Part shown: positions 41,963-51,402 of the stretch, in pieces
Layout of the letters: each line of letters starts with the position of its first letter
Numbering within the stretch: position 1 is the stretch's first letter
Assembly (NCBI GenBank): GCA_902537815.1
Contig: CACBCS010000002.1
Coordinates: 141,712 to 205,711, forward strand
Source: an uncultured Pseudohongiella sp.
GTDB taxonomy: Bacteria; Pseudomonadota; Gammaproteobacteria; Pseudomonadales; Pseudohongiellaceae
Length of the DNA stretch: 64,000 bases
Reading direction: 5' to 3'
Notes under the pieces: generated by a model
What the model was told of the DNA's origin: nothing
The model's database searches: none
Seen by the model: only the letters and a program-made list of their open reading frames with translations
Translations under genes and position numbers: made by a program

Positions 41963-43537
41963 TTGCATATTGTTCATCAACAGCCTTCTGAGATAAAGGG
42001 CATACTGGCATGGATCGAGCGCACCGGAAATCGACTGCCAGATCCCGTTTTTATCTTTTTTTACTGTATCGCGGCGGTTGTACTCGTCAGTGTAATCCTG
42101 GCGGCTATCGGAGTCTCTGCTGTCCATCCCACTCAGGTCGATGAATTCGGCACTGCCATCCGCATCAGCGCAGAAAGTCTTCTCTCAGCGAATAATATAC
42201 AGCGCTTACTAGTTGACATGCCCGAGACATTTGCAAGCTTTCATCCACTCGGCTACGTCCTGGTCGTTATGTTGGGAGCGGGGGTTGCTGAACGCACAGG
42301 GCTGTTTGCCTCAGCGATGTCCGGAGCCGTCAATCGGGCGCCAAAAATTCTGCTTACGCCGGTGGTAGCCTTGATCGGGATGGTCGGAAACTTGGCTGCG
42401 GATGCTGCTTATGTGGTGCTTATCCCGTTGGCCGGGGTGATTTTCTCCGCAGCCGGACGCCACCCTATAGCCGGCATCGCCGCATCTTTTGCGGGTGTCT
42501 CAGGGGGGTTTTCCGCCAACCTGCTGCCCGGACAGCTTGATGCTTTGCTGTTTGGCATCACCGAAGCAGCGGCAGAGACCGTACTGCCCGCTTGGGATGC
42601 CAACATTGCGGGTAATGCGTATTTCATTGTGGGCATGACTCTTGTGTTCCTGCCGATTATCTGGTTTGTGACTGACAAAATCATCGAGCCCCGGTTGCTT
42701 CCTGTAACGCCTCAGGTTGGTAACGAGCCTGCGGCTCATGACCAGAAGGAATCCGGTGCGTCGCTTCTGCCGGCAGAGATTAAGGGCTTACAGCGAGCGG
42801 GGTTAGCGGCCCTAGCTGTTATCTTGGTTTGGGTTTTTCTCTGTGTGGCACCCGGCACGCCATTGATTGATGAGTCTGCCAATCCCGAAGCACGTCTGAA
42901 TCCGTTGTTTCGCTCCTTGGTTGCCGGGTTCTTCATCCTGTTTCTTGTGACTGGTTGGGCCTATGGCGCCGCATCAGGGTCGGTGAACTCTCATCGGGAT
43001 ATCGTACGGATGATGAGCGAGTCCATGAGCGACCTGTCTTATTATCTGGTCTTGGCGTTTGCTGCAGCGCATTTTGTGGCGATGTTCAACTGGTCTAATC
43101 TGGGTCTGATATTTGCCATTAAAGGGGCAGCGATCTTGCAAGGTTCGAGTCTGCCAGACTCTGTTCTGTTGACCTTAATCATCTTGTTCGGCGCCTCAAT
43201 CAACCTATTCATCGGTTCAGCCAGCGCGAAGTGGGCCTTATTAGCCCCCGTCTTAGTGCCTATGCTGATGCTGCTGGGTTTGAGTCCGGAAATGAGCACT
43301 GCTGCTTATCGGGTCAGCGATGGGGCCACCAATATCATCACCCCTTTGATGCCATATTTTCCTTTGATACTTGTCTTCTGCCAGAGATGGCAGAAAGATT
43401 TTGGTCTCGGTAGTCTGGCAGCAACGATGCTGCCTTACTCGATATTATTGCTGTTATCTGGCATCGTCATGACGGTGATCTGGGTGACTTTTGGTATTCC
43501 TCTGGGCCCCGGCGCGACCGTGGAGTTTACGCTTTAA
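41963..43537 (+). CDS. AbgT family transporter
   Basis: A 524-residue membrane protein with about 11-13 transmembrane segments and the family's early IERTGNRLPDPVFIFFY, GNLAADAAYVVLIPLA, GVSGGFSANLLPGQLD and late SASAKWALLAPV...ATNIITPLMPYFPLIL segments. AbgT members import p-aminobenzoyl-glutamate or export sulfonamides as ion-coupled carriers. The start is TTG 41963, with TTGAGG eight bases before; no ATG fits. It ends 7 bases before the convergent ppc stop, so the two messages overlap at their 3' ends. Confidence 0.88.
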   Translation: MHIVHQQPSEIKGILAWIERTGNRLPDPVFIFFYCIAAVVLVSVILAAIGVSAVHPTQVDEFGTAIRISAESLLSANNIQRLLVDMPETFASFHPLGYVLVVMLGAGVAERTGLFASAMSGAVNRAPKILLTPVVALIGMVGNLAADAAYVVLIPLAGVIFSAAGRHPIAGIAASFAGVSGGFSANLLPGQLDALLFGITEAAAETVLPAWDANIAGNAYFIVGMTLVFLPIIWFVTDKIIEPRLLPVTPQVGNEPAAHDQKESGASLLPAEIKGLQRAGLAALAVILVWVFLCVAPGTPLIDESANPEARLNPLFRSLVAGFFILFLVTGWAYGAASGSVNSHRDIVRMMSESMSDLSYYLVLAFAAAHFVAMFNWSNLGLIFAIKGAAILQGSSLPDSVLLTLIILFGASINLFIGSASAKWALLAPVLVPMLMLLGLSPEMSTAAYRVSDGATNIITPLMPYFPLILVFCQRWQKDFGLGSLAATMLPYSILLLLSGIVMTVIWVTFGIPLGPGATVEFTL

Positions 43538-43544
43538 ATACGAT

Positions 43545-46136
43545 TTATGCCGAGTTTCTGGAGGCGTTTATGTTCCCGAAGAGGCTGCGCACAATCATTT
43601 TTTCATAGGTTTGCATCAACTCTGCCTCGCTCTCCTTCAGTTCAGAGTTCGCAAGATCGTTAACACGGGTAAGCGCGTATTGCTGAATCACCAAAAGCGG
43701 CAGCACGATATTCATACGAAGCTTAATGCTCGCCTGACTGGTCGGATTGTCTTCAAGTAGCGTCTTCTGACCGGACACCTTCAGCGCCATCTCTTTGCTG
43801 AGATCATATTCGTGCTTGATTAACCGCCAGAATTCTCCGAACCGCTCGTGTTTTTCCATATGAGCGGTGAGTTTGAAAATACTTTTACACATGCTTTGCA
43901 TACTGTTGCTGATCATTGCTTCGAAAAACTTCGATTCACGATACAGCGCCTGATACTGTGCGAGTTGACCCTGCTCCTCAATGTGTTTCAGTGCAGTACC
44001 TAAACCAAAGTACCCGGGAACATTCTGCTTAAGCTGTGCCCAAGCGCCTACAAACGGAATTGCCCTTAAATCCTCAAATCTCAGCCTGTCAGCCTGACCT
44101 CTTTTTGCCGGCCTGCTGCCTATGTTTGATTGTGCGTAATAGTGCAGCGTGCTCATCTCTTCCAGATAAGGCAAGAACAAAGGATGTGACTTGAACGCGA
44201 GATACTTCTCGTAACTGATGGTAGCAAGACCCTGAATCAGCTTTCGCTGCCCACTGTTAAGTTCTCTCTCAGGGCGATGGAACAGATTGCTTTCAAGCCC
44301 TGCGGCAAGTAACTGATTTAGATTGTGTCGGGCCGCCGTATCAGTCCCGTAATAAGAGCTAATCGTTTGTCCCTGCACCGTTAGATGGATCTGAGTGTTT
44401 TCAATTTCTTTGCCAAGCGCAGCATAAAACTTATAGGTGTTTCCACCTCCTCGGGCTGGCGGACCGCCCCTGCCATCGAAAAAGGTGACTTTGACTCCAA
44501 CGTTCCGGGAGACGTTTGTGATCGCTTCTTTCGCGACATAGATGGCCCAGTTGGCCATCAGGTAGCCGCCGTCTTTGGTGCCATCAGAAAATCCGAGCAT
44601 CACGGTTTGTTGACGGGCTCTGCCTTGCAGATGCTGATTGTACAAACGATTCTCATACAGCTCAGACATGGTCTGGTCAGCCGTTTTAAGATCGTCGATA
44701 GTTTCGAATAGCGGCACAATGTCAACGTTCAGGCCGGATTTCCAACCAGCAAGCCTGAATAGAGCAATCACGTGTACGATGTCTCTGGGGCCTCGACAGT
44801 TACTGATAATATAACGATGAATACTCTGCTCACCGTTTTTCCTTTGAATCTCCTGTATGAGGCTCATTGACTCCAGAGTGTCTGTTTCTACGGGCTCGCT
44901 TAATGAAGCTGGCTCGACCTCCTGATCTATGTTCAGAAGCGCATCTATCTGTTCAGCTTCCGAGAGTGCTTTGAACTGCTCGTAGAAGTTATCCGGCAAG
45001 GTTTTTAAAGCACTCTCCAGAGTTCTCTGAACCACCCGGGAATCCTGCCTGATATCGAGGCTGGCAAAGTGGAAACCAAACATCTTTACCTTACGCTGGA
45101 ACGAGGCCAGTCTGTCCAGATAAAGGCCCTGATAACGTGACTGGATGAGTTTGCTGATTTGATCCAGTTCGCGTATCAGTGTCTCGACGCTTTCAAACGC
45201 CTGCGATACTTCGCCGGTCAACTCACGGTGGCAGGCTTTCTCCAGATTCTCCAGTGCTTCATACACGCCTCTAAAACTGAGTCGCCTTTTTAACGACCGA
45301 AGTTCATTGCGGTAGCATTCAAGAATGATAAACCGTAATCGTTCGGCGACTTTCCTTGTTTCGCTGACCGTAACAAAGGGGTTGCCGTCACGGTCCCCAC
45401 CGGGCCAGAACCCTATACTCAGAAGCTGCCTGTCATCTGGTTTAGTTTCCTTTCTGTCGTAGTAGTGTAGGAGTTCATCAGAAATGTCATTAAACGCAGT
45501 GTAGAAAATATTACCCAAATACCAGCTCAGCTGGGTGGCTTCTTCAAAAGGCGACGGTTTGGATTTCTGAAAAAAAGGGGTATTGCCCAACTGTTGGAGC
45601 AGGTCACGAACCTTATTGACATCGCTCTGCTTTATCGCCGCAGTCAGATCCGTAATGATGGCCAGCACCGGGCCGGGGTAAAACTGGGTGGGATGCGCAG
45701 TGAGAATGACCCGTGCGCCAAAATCATTCAGCAGGGTTTTCAGTTCTTCTTCCAGCCCTTCGAGCGAGACTCGCTGAGTAAGCTGACGCAGACGGTTGCG
45801 CTGCTTGGTCTGATGAATTTTTGCATAAGCGGCATCTTCGAGCGCATCGATCAATACCACCTGCCTTTCGACATACTGAATGACCTTAAACAAGAATTGA
45901 ATCTGCTTATCTTCGGTAAAGTGAGCGCGATGGGTCTGGAAGAAATCCCTGATAATCTGCTCGGGAGATTGCCCGAATTGCAAACCCTGATCGCAGGCCT
46001 GCTCCAATAGCGGTAGCAGCAAGCCTGTCTGCTCAACCGCGTCGAGCGGTAACGTGAGAAACAGGCCGTTATACAGTTGATATTTCAAGTCAACTTCTTT
46101 CTCGTACATGTCGTTGAATACTTGTGTATCAACCAT
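43545..46136 (-). CDS. ppc: Phosphoenolpyruvate carboxylase, divergent subfamily
   Basis: Converts PEP and bicarbonate to oxaloacetate, replenishing the TCA cycle. The 863-residue protein retains ILTAHPTQ with catalytic His148, GFWPGGDRDGNPF, VMLGFSDGTKDGGY, FFDGRGGPPARGGG and SNIGSRPAKR. The usual Glu after TAHPT is Gln followed by FYPG, and the C-terminus ends NINASRNSA rather than the common NTG. Both suggest a distinct PEPC subgroup. I start at ATG 46136, behind a TTGAGG site, and not at the in-frame start 36 bases further up. Confidence 0.92.
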   Translation of the reverse strand: MVDTQVFNDMYEKEVDLKYQLYNGLFLTLPLDAVEQTGLLLPLLEQACDQGLQFGQSPEQIIRDFFQTHRAHFTEDKQIQFLFKVIQYVERQVVLIDALEDAAYAKIHQTKQRNRLRQLTQRVSLEGLEEELKTLLNDFGARVILTAHPTQFYPGPVLAIITDLTAAIKQSDVNKVRDLLQQLGNTPFFQKSKPSPFEEATQLSWYLGNIFYTAFNDISDELLHYYDRKETKPDDRQLLSIGFWPGGDRDGNPFVTVSETRKVAERLRFIILECYRNELRSLKRRLSFRGVYEALENLEKACHRELTGEVSQAFESVETLIRELDQISKLIQSRYQGLYLDRLASFQRKVKMFGFHFASLDIRQDSRVVQRTLESALKTLPDNFYEQFKALSEAEQIDALLNIDQEVEPASLSEPVETDTLESMSLIQEIQRKNGEQSIHRYIISNCRGPRDIVHVIALFRLAGWKSGLNVDIVPLFETIDDLKTADQTMSELYENRLYNQHLQGRARQQTVMLGFSDGTKDGGYLMANWAIYVAKEAITNVSRNVGVKVTFFDGRGGPPARGGGNTYKFYAALGKEIENTQIHLTVQGQTISSYYGTDTAARHNLNQLLAAGLESNLFHRPERELNSGQRKLIQGLATISYEKYLAFKSHPLFLPYLEEMSTLHYYAQSNIGSRPAKRGQADRLRFEDLRAIPFVGAWAQLKQNVPGYFGLGTALKHIEEQGQLAQYQALYRESKFFEAMISNSMQSMCKSIFKLTAHMEKHERFGEFWRLIKHEYDLSKEMALKVSGQKTLLEDNPTSQASIKLRMNIVLPLLVIQQYALTRVNDLANSELKESEAELMQTYEKMIVRSLFGNINASRNSA

Positions 46137-46221
46137 TTTTAGTGACCTCAATTGCCGATACGTGGCTATCAATGGCGTTCAGTATGAGTTTCTGTGGGCA
46201 AGGCCCTTTGATTTAGCTAGT

Positions 46222-46659
46222 ATGCGTCTCATGCGCTTTTCCTGTGCAAGATACTTACCGGTCCCTGTCGGGCTGTCGGCTCTGCTCTTTTTCCTGCTGT
46301 TCAGTACCCTATGCATCGCAGCTGAAGGAACTGCTGACACAGCCGAAGAAACCCAGGCGGTTTTCTGGAATTTCGTCATTGCAGTCATCGTTCTGGCAAC
46401 ACTGATAGCGAGTGCAGCTCTCCCTGTTGCCGCATTGCGCCAATGGCCCGGGCGGTGGCGCTACCTCGCCATGTTCCCTCTTGCAACTTTGATGCTTCTG
46501 CTGGCCGTGATTATCACGGCCCGCCTGGATGATCCGGGGTCCCACCGGTTGTGGCCATTTGAACTGTTCGCCTGGGCCATGGCGAACATGATTTACATGG
46601 TGATCGTCATGACCGCTAAGCGAAAACTGGACAAGCACGACGCTGAAGAAACCTCTTGA
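46222..46659 (+). CDS. Small membrane protein of unknown function
   Basis: About 145 residues with three hydrophobic segments (roughly 10-35, 55-78 and 88-110, the first possibly a signal anchor) and a basic tail ending DKHDAEETS. The start is uncertain: ATG 46222 or ATG 46231 both precede the first hydrophobic segment, neither with a good ribosome site; the frame also opens earlier, inside the ppc 5' region. I do not recognise the family. It is divergent from ppc and convergent with glpE. Confidence 0.6.
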   Translation: MRLMRFSCARYLPVPVGLSALLFFLLFSTLCIAAEGTADTAEETQAVFWNFVIAVIVLATLIASAALPVAALRQWPGRWRYLAMFPLATLMLLLAVIITARLDDPGSHRLWPFELFAWAMANMIYMVIVMTAKRKLDKHDAEETS

Positions 46660-46702
46660 GCTCAGGTTTCGGCAGGGTCAAATTCTTACCGGTCTCACAC
46701 GA

Positions 46703-47014
46703 TTACCCACCACCCGAGCGCTGCCACGCTTCAAATCCGCCGTCCAGGCTGTAAGTCTCAGTAAACCCACGGCTGGACAAATAAGCTGAAGCACTTTGGC
46801 TTGATATCCCGTGGTAGCACATCACAATCAGGGCGGTATCAGAATCGGTTTCTTTGATGAATTGCTCCAGGTTTTGCACAGACAGATGTGTACTGCCGGG
46901 GATATGCGCCACGCCATACGAGTGCGGATCGCGGATATCGACTATCTGTATATCCACTCTGGCTCTCAGCATCTCTCTCGCTTGATCAATCGAGATGCAG
47001 TTTACGCTCATCAT
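46703..47014 (-). CDS. glpE: Thiosulfate sulfurtransferase GlpE-like rhodanese
   Basis: A 103-residue single-domain rhodanese. It transfers sulfane sulfur via Cys66 in the active-site loop CYHGISSQ, matching the GlpE CYHGxSS pattern, with VDIRDPHSYGVAHIPGS upstream. Cytoplasmic. It starts at ATG 47014, with GGAGGTAGC just upstream on the coding strand. It lies alone between the membrane-protein gene and the antiporter gene. Confidence 0.9.
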   Translation of the reverse strand: MMSVNCISIDQAREMLRARVDIQIVDIRDPHSYGVAHIPGSTHLSVQNLEQFIKETDSDTALIVMCYHGISSQSASAYLSSRGFTETYSLDGGFEAWQRSGGG

Positions 47015-47234
47015 GAAGCTACCTCCGGACCGTTTGTGACTCAGCTTTCATCATCTCAATCATAGCGTAAAAAAAAACACGTAGTGCGACTGACTTGACC
47101 TTGACGACAAGACAAGTCGTCTGCCGCCCATGCGCACCGCCTACTGAGGAGATACCTTGCAACTGCGATATTGTCTTGTGCTCTTTAGGCGTCAAAGAGC
47201 GAAGATTTCTCCTTCCTTCTGCCCCGCGGATTAT

Positions 47235-48656
47235 TCAAAGCAAGACAGCTCCTGCCAGAAAGAAACAGACGGTCGCCACGCCAGCAGAAACCAGCGCATA
47301 AGGCAATTGCGTGCGGACGTGATCAATGTGATTGGTTGCTGCTGCCATTGAGGATACGACAGTGGTATCACTGATTGGAGAAGCGTGGTCACCAAAAACC
47401 GAGCCGGACAGCACCGCCGCGAGGAATAGCGACGGCGACAGACTGAGCGAAAGCGCAATTTCCATCGACAATGGGATCATAATTGCGAACGTTCCCCAAC
47501 TTGACCCAATCGAAAAGGCGATAAAGCTGCTGATCAAAAAAAGTAGTGGCAGCATGACAATTTTAGGGACAGTTTCCCCGGCTATCTGCGCCACATAGCT
47601 GCCGGTTTGTAGTAAATTCGCCACATCGCCAAGAGCCAGCGCGAAGAGCAAAATCATGGAGACTGGGAGAAACGCCCCTGCTCCCTGCAGGAAACTGCTC
47701 ATCAGCTCTTCCAGCCGGGCTCTTCTGCTGTACAAGACCTCAATCCACAACACCGCTAGAGAAGACAAGACGGCCCACAGTACAGACGTGGATCCAGAGC
47801 CAGCACTGATGTCACCATCACCGGTGATATACAAGAAGAGCGGCATGGAGAGAACCATTACTGCGATAGGCACGATCATGGTGCTCGCTCTTTCCTGTAA
47901 TCCGGACGCGGATTGCCCATCGGACTCTGCAACAGCGGAGCCTACCATCGGTGCCGCATCAGGCCACAAAACAGCCCCTTGCTCCGTTCGCGACTGAGCA
48001 GCTTTCATTGGCCCGATGTGCATGTTCCGCCAAATGACCAGTGCCGAGGTACCCAGCACTGCCAGTGGGTAAAAATTCAGAAGGATGGATGAAATAAAAA
48101 CGTCAATAGGATCTTCAATATTGGATGAGGAAAGTAAACTCAGGATCACCGCTCCCCAGGCATTGAGGGGTATCAGTACGCAAACGGGCGCGGAAGTCGA
48201 ATCAATGATATAAGCCAGTTTTTCCCTCGCGATCTGATAGCGATCAAATAGTGGTCTGGCTATCGAACCAGCTACAAGCAGCGTTATGTTGGATTCGATA
48301 AAGATGACCAGACCGGTGCCGTACGCCAGCCATTTAGCTTTCTGTGGATTATTGACCCAGCTCCTCGATTCCAGCAGGCGAATGAACCCTCTCACTCCGC
48401 CAAACCGTTCGATGGAGGCAATCAAACCGCCAATGACCAGTGTAAAAACTAGTACCCGTGTATCACCGGCATCAGAAAAAACGTGAATCACACCATCAAT
48501 GGCCAGTGCGAGTCCGGCTAGGGGGTTGACTGACTGAAGCAGACAATAGCCCACCCAGATACCGATGCTTAACGAGATGACGACCTGCTTCGTGGCAATA
48601 GCAAGCACGATCGCAAGAAGTGGCGGTAATAATGAGGTCCAGTTAGGCTCGTACAT
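47235..48656 (-). CDS. Na+/H+ antiporter NhaC family protein
   Basis: A 473-residue membrane protein of about 11-12 segments. It has paired inverted NhaC-type blocks: IFIESNITLLVAGSIARPLFD and CVLIPLNAWGAVI in the first half, and SIGSSWGTFAIMIPL, SGSVFGDHASPISDTTVVSS in the second. Family members exchange sodium for protons or act on amino-acid-derived solutes; the substrate here is not determined. It starts at ATG 48656 and is transcribed away from the HD-domain gene. Confidence 0.88.
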   Translation of the reverse strand: MYEPNWTSLLPPLLAIVLAIATKQVVISLSIGIWVGYCLLQSVNPLAGLALAIDGVIHVFSDAGDTRVLVFTLVIGGLIASIERFGGVRGFIRLLESRSWVNNPQKAKWLAYGTGLVIFIESNITLLVAGSIARPLFDRYQIAREKLAYIIDSTSAPVCVLIPLNAWGAVILSLLSSSNIEDPIDVFISSILLNFYPLAVLGTSALVIWRNMHIGPMKAAQSRTEQGAVLWPDAAPMVGSAVAESDGQSASGLQERASTMIVPIAVMVLSMPLFLYITGDGDISAGSGSTSVLWAVLSSLAVLWIEVLYSRRARLEELMSSFLQGAGAFLPVSMILLFALALGDVANLLQTGSYVAQIAGETVPKIVMLPLLFLISSFIAFSIGSSWGTFAIMIPLSMEIALSLSLSPSLFLAAVLSGSVFGDHASPISDTTVVSSMAAATNHIDHVRTQLPYALVSAGVATVCFFLAGAVLL

Positions 48657-48892
48657 GGTTGGTCCAGTGGTTTTTGCCTGATGTTAAGCCGAGTATAGGC
48701 AATTCAGTGGATTCCCGACACATTGTGCAGGCGCTTCTGAACGCAAAATCAGAAATTTGAGTGTGAGACGAAATAATTAGAGTCAAAGGCCGATTTATGG
48801 TAAATACTGCCCGTCCACGATGGTGTTCCGCAGTCTCATCGTCGATGTCCGTGCTTATTGTCAGGCTCATGTAACCTCCGGAGGGTGGACTT

Positions 48893-49678
48893 ATGGATCG
48901 ACGCAAGTTTCTCAGCAACATGAGTGCAGCGGCCGCTGCCTCAATCACCGGTGCGACCACGCTCTCAGCCAAAGCTGACGCACTTGAAGAAGCCATGAGT
49001 GACGAGCTTGACAAGCGTATCGCCACGCCCTGGATGTGCAGCATCGACCCCACGCCGGAGCCGATTCCCGGAGACAATAGGCCCTGGTATCAGCACAATG
49101 ATCCTCGACTGCCGCAAATGCCCGCGGAACCGACCCTACGTGATTTTTTCAAACTGAGATTCGCACCAGCGAATCATGTTTTACAAAGCGCCCGCTACGC
49201 CCGAGAAAATGGCATGGATGAAAAAGTCGTCTTGGCCTGCCTGCTACACGACATCTGTGTGTCTAATCTCATCCGTACGGACCACGGCTATTGGTGTGCC
49301 CAGATGGTTCGGCCTTATGTGGATGAAGAGATTGCCTGGGCGATTGAAGCGCATCAGTCACTGCGCTTTTTCCCCGATGAGTCGGTGGGTTATGAATATC
49401 CCGAAGCATACATTCGTTACTTCGGCGCTGACTACAAGGTCGAGCCTTATATCGAAGAAGCCTATCAGAAGGCCAAAAATCACCGGTGGTACATGACCGG
49501 GCGACTAATCACCCTGAATGATCTTTATTCGTTCGAGGAAGGCGTAGAAGTCGACATTGATGACTTCGAAGACATCATTGGCCGGCACTGGCGCCATCCT
49601 AAAGGCGGCTTAGGTTTCGATGGCAGTCCTGTCGCCCATATGTGGCGCTCTATCATCTGGCCTAACAATTTTCTCTAG
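48893..49678 (+). CDS. Tat-exported HD-domain protein
   Basis: The 261-residue protein opens with MDRRKFLSN and an Ala-rich stretch to about residue 28, a twin-arginine signal. The body has an HD metal site: His95, His119-Asp120 (LLHD), with His164 in EAHQSLRFF as a likely further ligand. HD proteins are usually cytoplasmic metal-dependent phosphohydrolases or oxygenases; export after folding would suit a metalloenzyme. Substrate unknown. A GGAGGG site precedes the ATG. It is divergent from the NhaC-type gene with 236 bases between. Confidence 0.8.
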   Translation: MDRRKFLSNMSAAAAASITGATTLSAKADALEEAMSDELDKRIATPWMCSIDPTPEPIPGDNRPWYQHNDPRLPQMPAEPTLRDFFKLRFAPANHVLQSARYARENGMDEKVVLACLLHDICVSNLIRTDHGYWCAQMVRPYVDEEIAWAIEAHQSLRFFPDESVGYEYPEAYIRYFGADYKVEPYIEEAYQKAKNHRWYMTGRLITLNDLYSFEEGVEVDIDDFEDIIGRHWRHPKGGLGFDGSPVAHMWRSIIWPNNFL

Positions 49679-49724
49679 AGCACTGACAACAGCGTCTGTT
49701 TTAGTCTCGTCCGACTTTTCTTGT

Positions 49725-49757
49725 GGGTTGGGAGACAATATTTGTCCCCAACCCTTT
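49725..49757 (+). terminator. Terminator after the HD-domain gene
   Basis: GGGTTGGG (49725-49732) pairs with CCCAACCC (49747-49754), extended by GACAA/TTGTC past a bulged A, with a TAT loop and a short TTT tail. It lies about 47 bases after the stop. The T-tract is short, so strength is uncertain. Confidence 0.65.
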
Positions 49758-49814
49758 AACTTCACTCAAAACAGCACCATATAGCCTGATTAAAGCACCT
49801 ATTTAGGGGTTACA

Positions 49815-50669
49815 ATGAAACGTGCCTTGCTGTTCGTCGCGACAAATCTAGCAGTCATGCTCATTCTCAGCATTGTGCTGAGTATCCTGATGCCGGCTCT
49901 TGGCCTGAGTCGCTCCTCTAACGGGGGCTTACTGCTGTTTTCTGCCGTGTTTGGCATGGGTGGATCCTTTATCTCGCTGCTGATGTCAAAGGCTGTTGCC
50001 AAACGCAGTGTCGGGGCTCATGTAATCGAGCGCCCGCGAAACAATCAGGAGAGCTGGCTGGTCAGCACCGTCCAAGCACAAGCCGAACGTGCAGGTATTG
50101 GAATGCCTGAAGTGGCTATCTACGACAGTCCGGAAATAAACGCCTTTGCCACCGGTGCCAACCGGAACAGCGCACTGGTTGCAGTGAGTACCGGCTTACT
50201 GAGACAGCTGTCTGCAGACGAAGCGGAAGCCGTACTGGGTCATGAGGTCAGCCACGTCGCCAATGGTGACATGGTGACCCTGAGTCTGATGCAGGGCGTT
50301 CTGAATACCTTTGTCTTTTTCTTTGCCAGGCTTGTCGCACAAATGATGAATCGCGGCAATAACAACGCATTTGTCTATTTCACAACCGTTATGATCTTCC
50401 AGGCCGTCTTCGGAGTGTTGGCCAGTATCATTGTGATGGGATTTTCCCGCTACCGTGAATATCGGGCCGATGCTGGAGGCGCGAATCTCGCGGGTCGTGA
50501 GAAAATGATCGCGGCTCTGCAGAAATTACAGGCCGGACACTGCGAAAGTCAGTTGGAGGGGCAACTGACTGCTTTCGGCATTTCAGGAAAAAGAGCGGCG
50601 GCAGAATTATTCATGAGTCACCCTCCTCTCGAGAAGCGTATCGCCGCTTTGCAGAACCCTGACCGCTGA
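49815..50669 (+). CDS. htpX: Membrane protease HtpX
   Basis: A zinc metalloprotease of the inner membrane that cooperates with FtsH in membrane-protein quality control. The 284-residue protein has two N-terminal membrane segments (about 5-25 and 38-58), the zinc motif HEVSH at 143-147, two further segments near 160-180 and 195-210, and the third ligand Glu in [12 protein letters not shown]. The length is typical. AGGGGT precedes ATG 49815. The small lipoprotein gene follows closely. Confidence 0.95.
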   Translation: MKRALLFVATNLAVMLILSIVLSILMPALGLSRSSNGGLLLFSAVFGMGGSFISLLMSKAVAKRSVGAHVIERPRNNQESWLVSTVQAQAERAGIGMPEVAIYDSPEINAFATGANRNSALVAVSTGLLRQLSADEAEAVLGHEVSHVANGDMVTLSLMQGVLNTFVFFFARLVAQMMNRGNNNAFVYFTTVMIFQAVFGVLASIIVMGFSRYREYRADAGGANLAGREKMIAALQKLQAGHCESQLEGQLTAFGISGKRAAAELFMSHPPLEKRIAALQNPDR

Positions 50670-50759
50670 GAGGCTGATTTGGCATCTACCACCCCTTCCG
50701 ATCGGCTCGGCTCATTGCGCTTTTTGAGAGGCTACGCGCTGAACAGTTACGAAAAGCGA

Positions 50760-51074
50760 GTGCATTCAATTCGACGAGGCTTTCAAGACATTCTGCAGGG
50801 TCCCCTTTTGCTCGCGGTACTGCTTCTGACTTCCTGTGTAGAGGATTCCGCATCCGTGTCAGCGCCGGATATCCCGGAACTCGACCCCCTCGCACGGGAC
50901 TCTTTTCTCATGCGAAACCCAGAAATTCGAGAAGACCTGCTACAACAACTGGAGATTCATGGCATTGAGTACTGGATCAACAGCAACGCGTCGATTGGCT
51001 TCTATGTTCGCGACACCAAGGAGGTGGATCGTTTGGCAAACGAAGCCATTGGCGTCTACATTTCACTCCAGTGA
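50760..51074 (+). CDS. Small putative lipoprotein, unknown function
   Basis: The frame opens with TTG at 50679 (131 residues), but a lipobox LLTSC preceded by a hydrophobic run sits near residue 53 of that version. From GTG 50760 the protein has a normal lipoprotein signal: a short basic n-region (HSIRRGF), hydrophobic core and Cys at residue 26, giving 104 residues. The mature part is acidic, with NPEIREDLLQQLEIHGIEYW and a C-terminal alpha/beta-like segment. No family recognised. It follows htpX and may share its message. Confidence 0.65.
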   Translation: MHSIRRGFQDILQGPLLLAVLLLTSCVEDSASVSAPDIPELDPLARDSFLMRNPEIREDLLQQLEIHGIEYWINSNASIGFYVRDTKEVDRLANEAIGVYISLQ

Positions 51075-51301
51075 GACGCGCTCCCAATTCAGCGCGTAAT
51101 GATTAACCACAATCGACAACCTAAAATTCTGCCATAGCCGACTCTCAGATTGATGTCCGTCATCATTCACCACGAAAAAAAACAATCCGACTTGATGCTC
51201 TTAACCGCTCTCCGAAATCTAATGTTTTTGGAAAGGGTCAATTCACTTCAGCAAAGCGAACTTGGACATTTTGGATCTGGACGCTAAGTGATTGATTTAG
51301 T

Positions 51302-51388
51302 TGGTGCCCAGAGCCGGAATCGAACCGGCACGGCATTTCTGCCGAGGGATTTTAAGTCCCTTGTGTCTACCAATTTCACCACCTGGGC
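51302..51388 (-). tRNA. leuZ: tRNA-Leu(TAA)
   Basis: Minus-strand class II tRNA of 87 bases: acceptor GCCCAGG/TCTGGGC with a G-T pair, D-arm GGTGAAATTGGTAGAC, anticodon loop with TAA in GGGACTTAAAATCCC, long variable arm, T-arm CCGG-TTCGATT-CCGG, discriminator A and encoded CCA (51302-51304). Two partial copies of its 5' half lie at 54065-54106 and 56226-56267. The last is 20 bases from tRNA-Cys, as expected if this was once the glyW-cysT-leuZ operon. Confidence 0.97.
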
Positions 51389-51402
51389 TCAGTGTTTATG
51401 CG
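51347..51402. repeat. att repeat 1, overlapping tRNA-Leu 5' half
   Basis: From the anticodon stem through the tRNA 5' end and 14 bases beyond, identical to 54065-54120 except one A/G difference. This is the island-A proximal attachment copy within the intact tRNA. Confidence 0.85.

Noticed and set aside
51077..51098. ACGCGCT/AGCGCGT inverted repeat after the lipoprotein gene
   Set aside because: Seven-bp stem with an 8-base loop and no T-tract; could be chance in GC-rich sequence.
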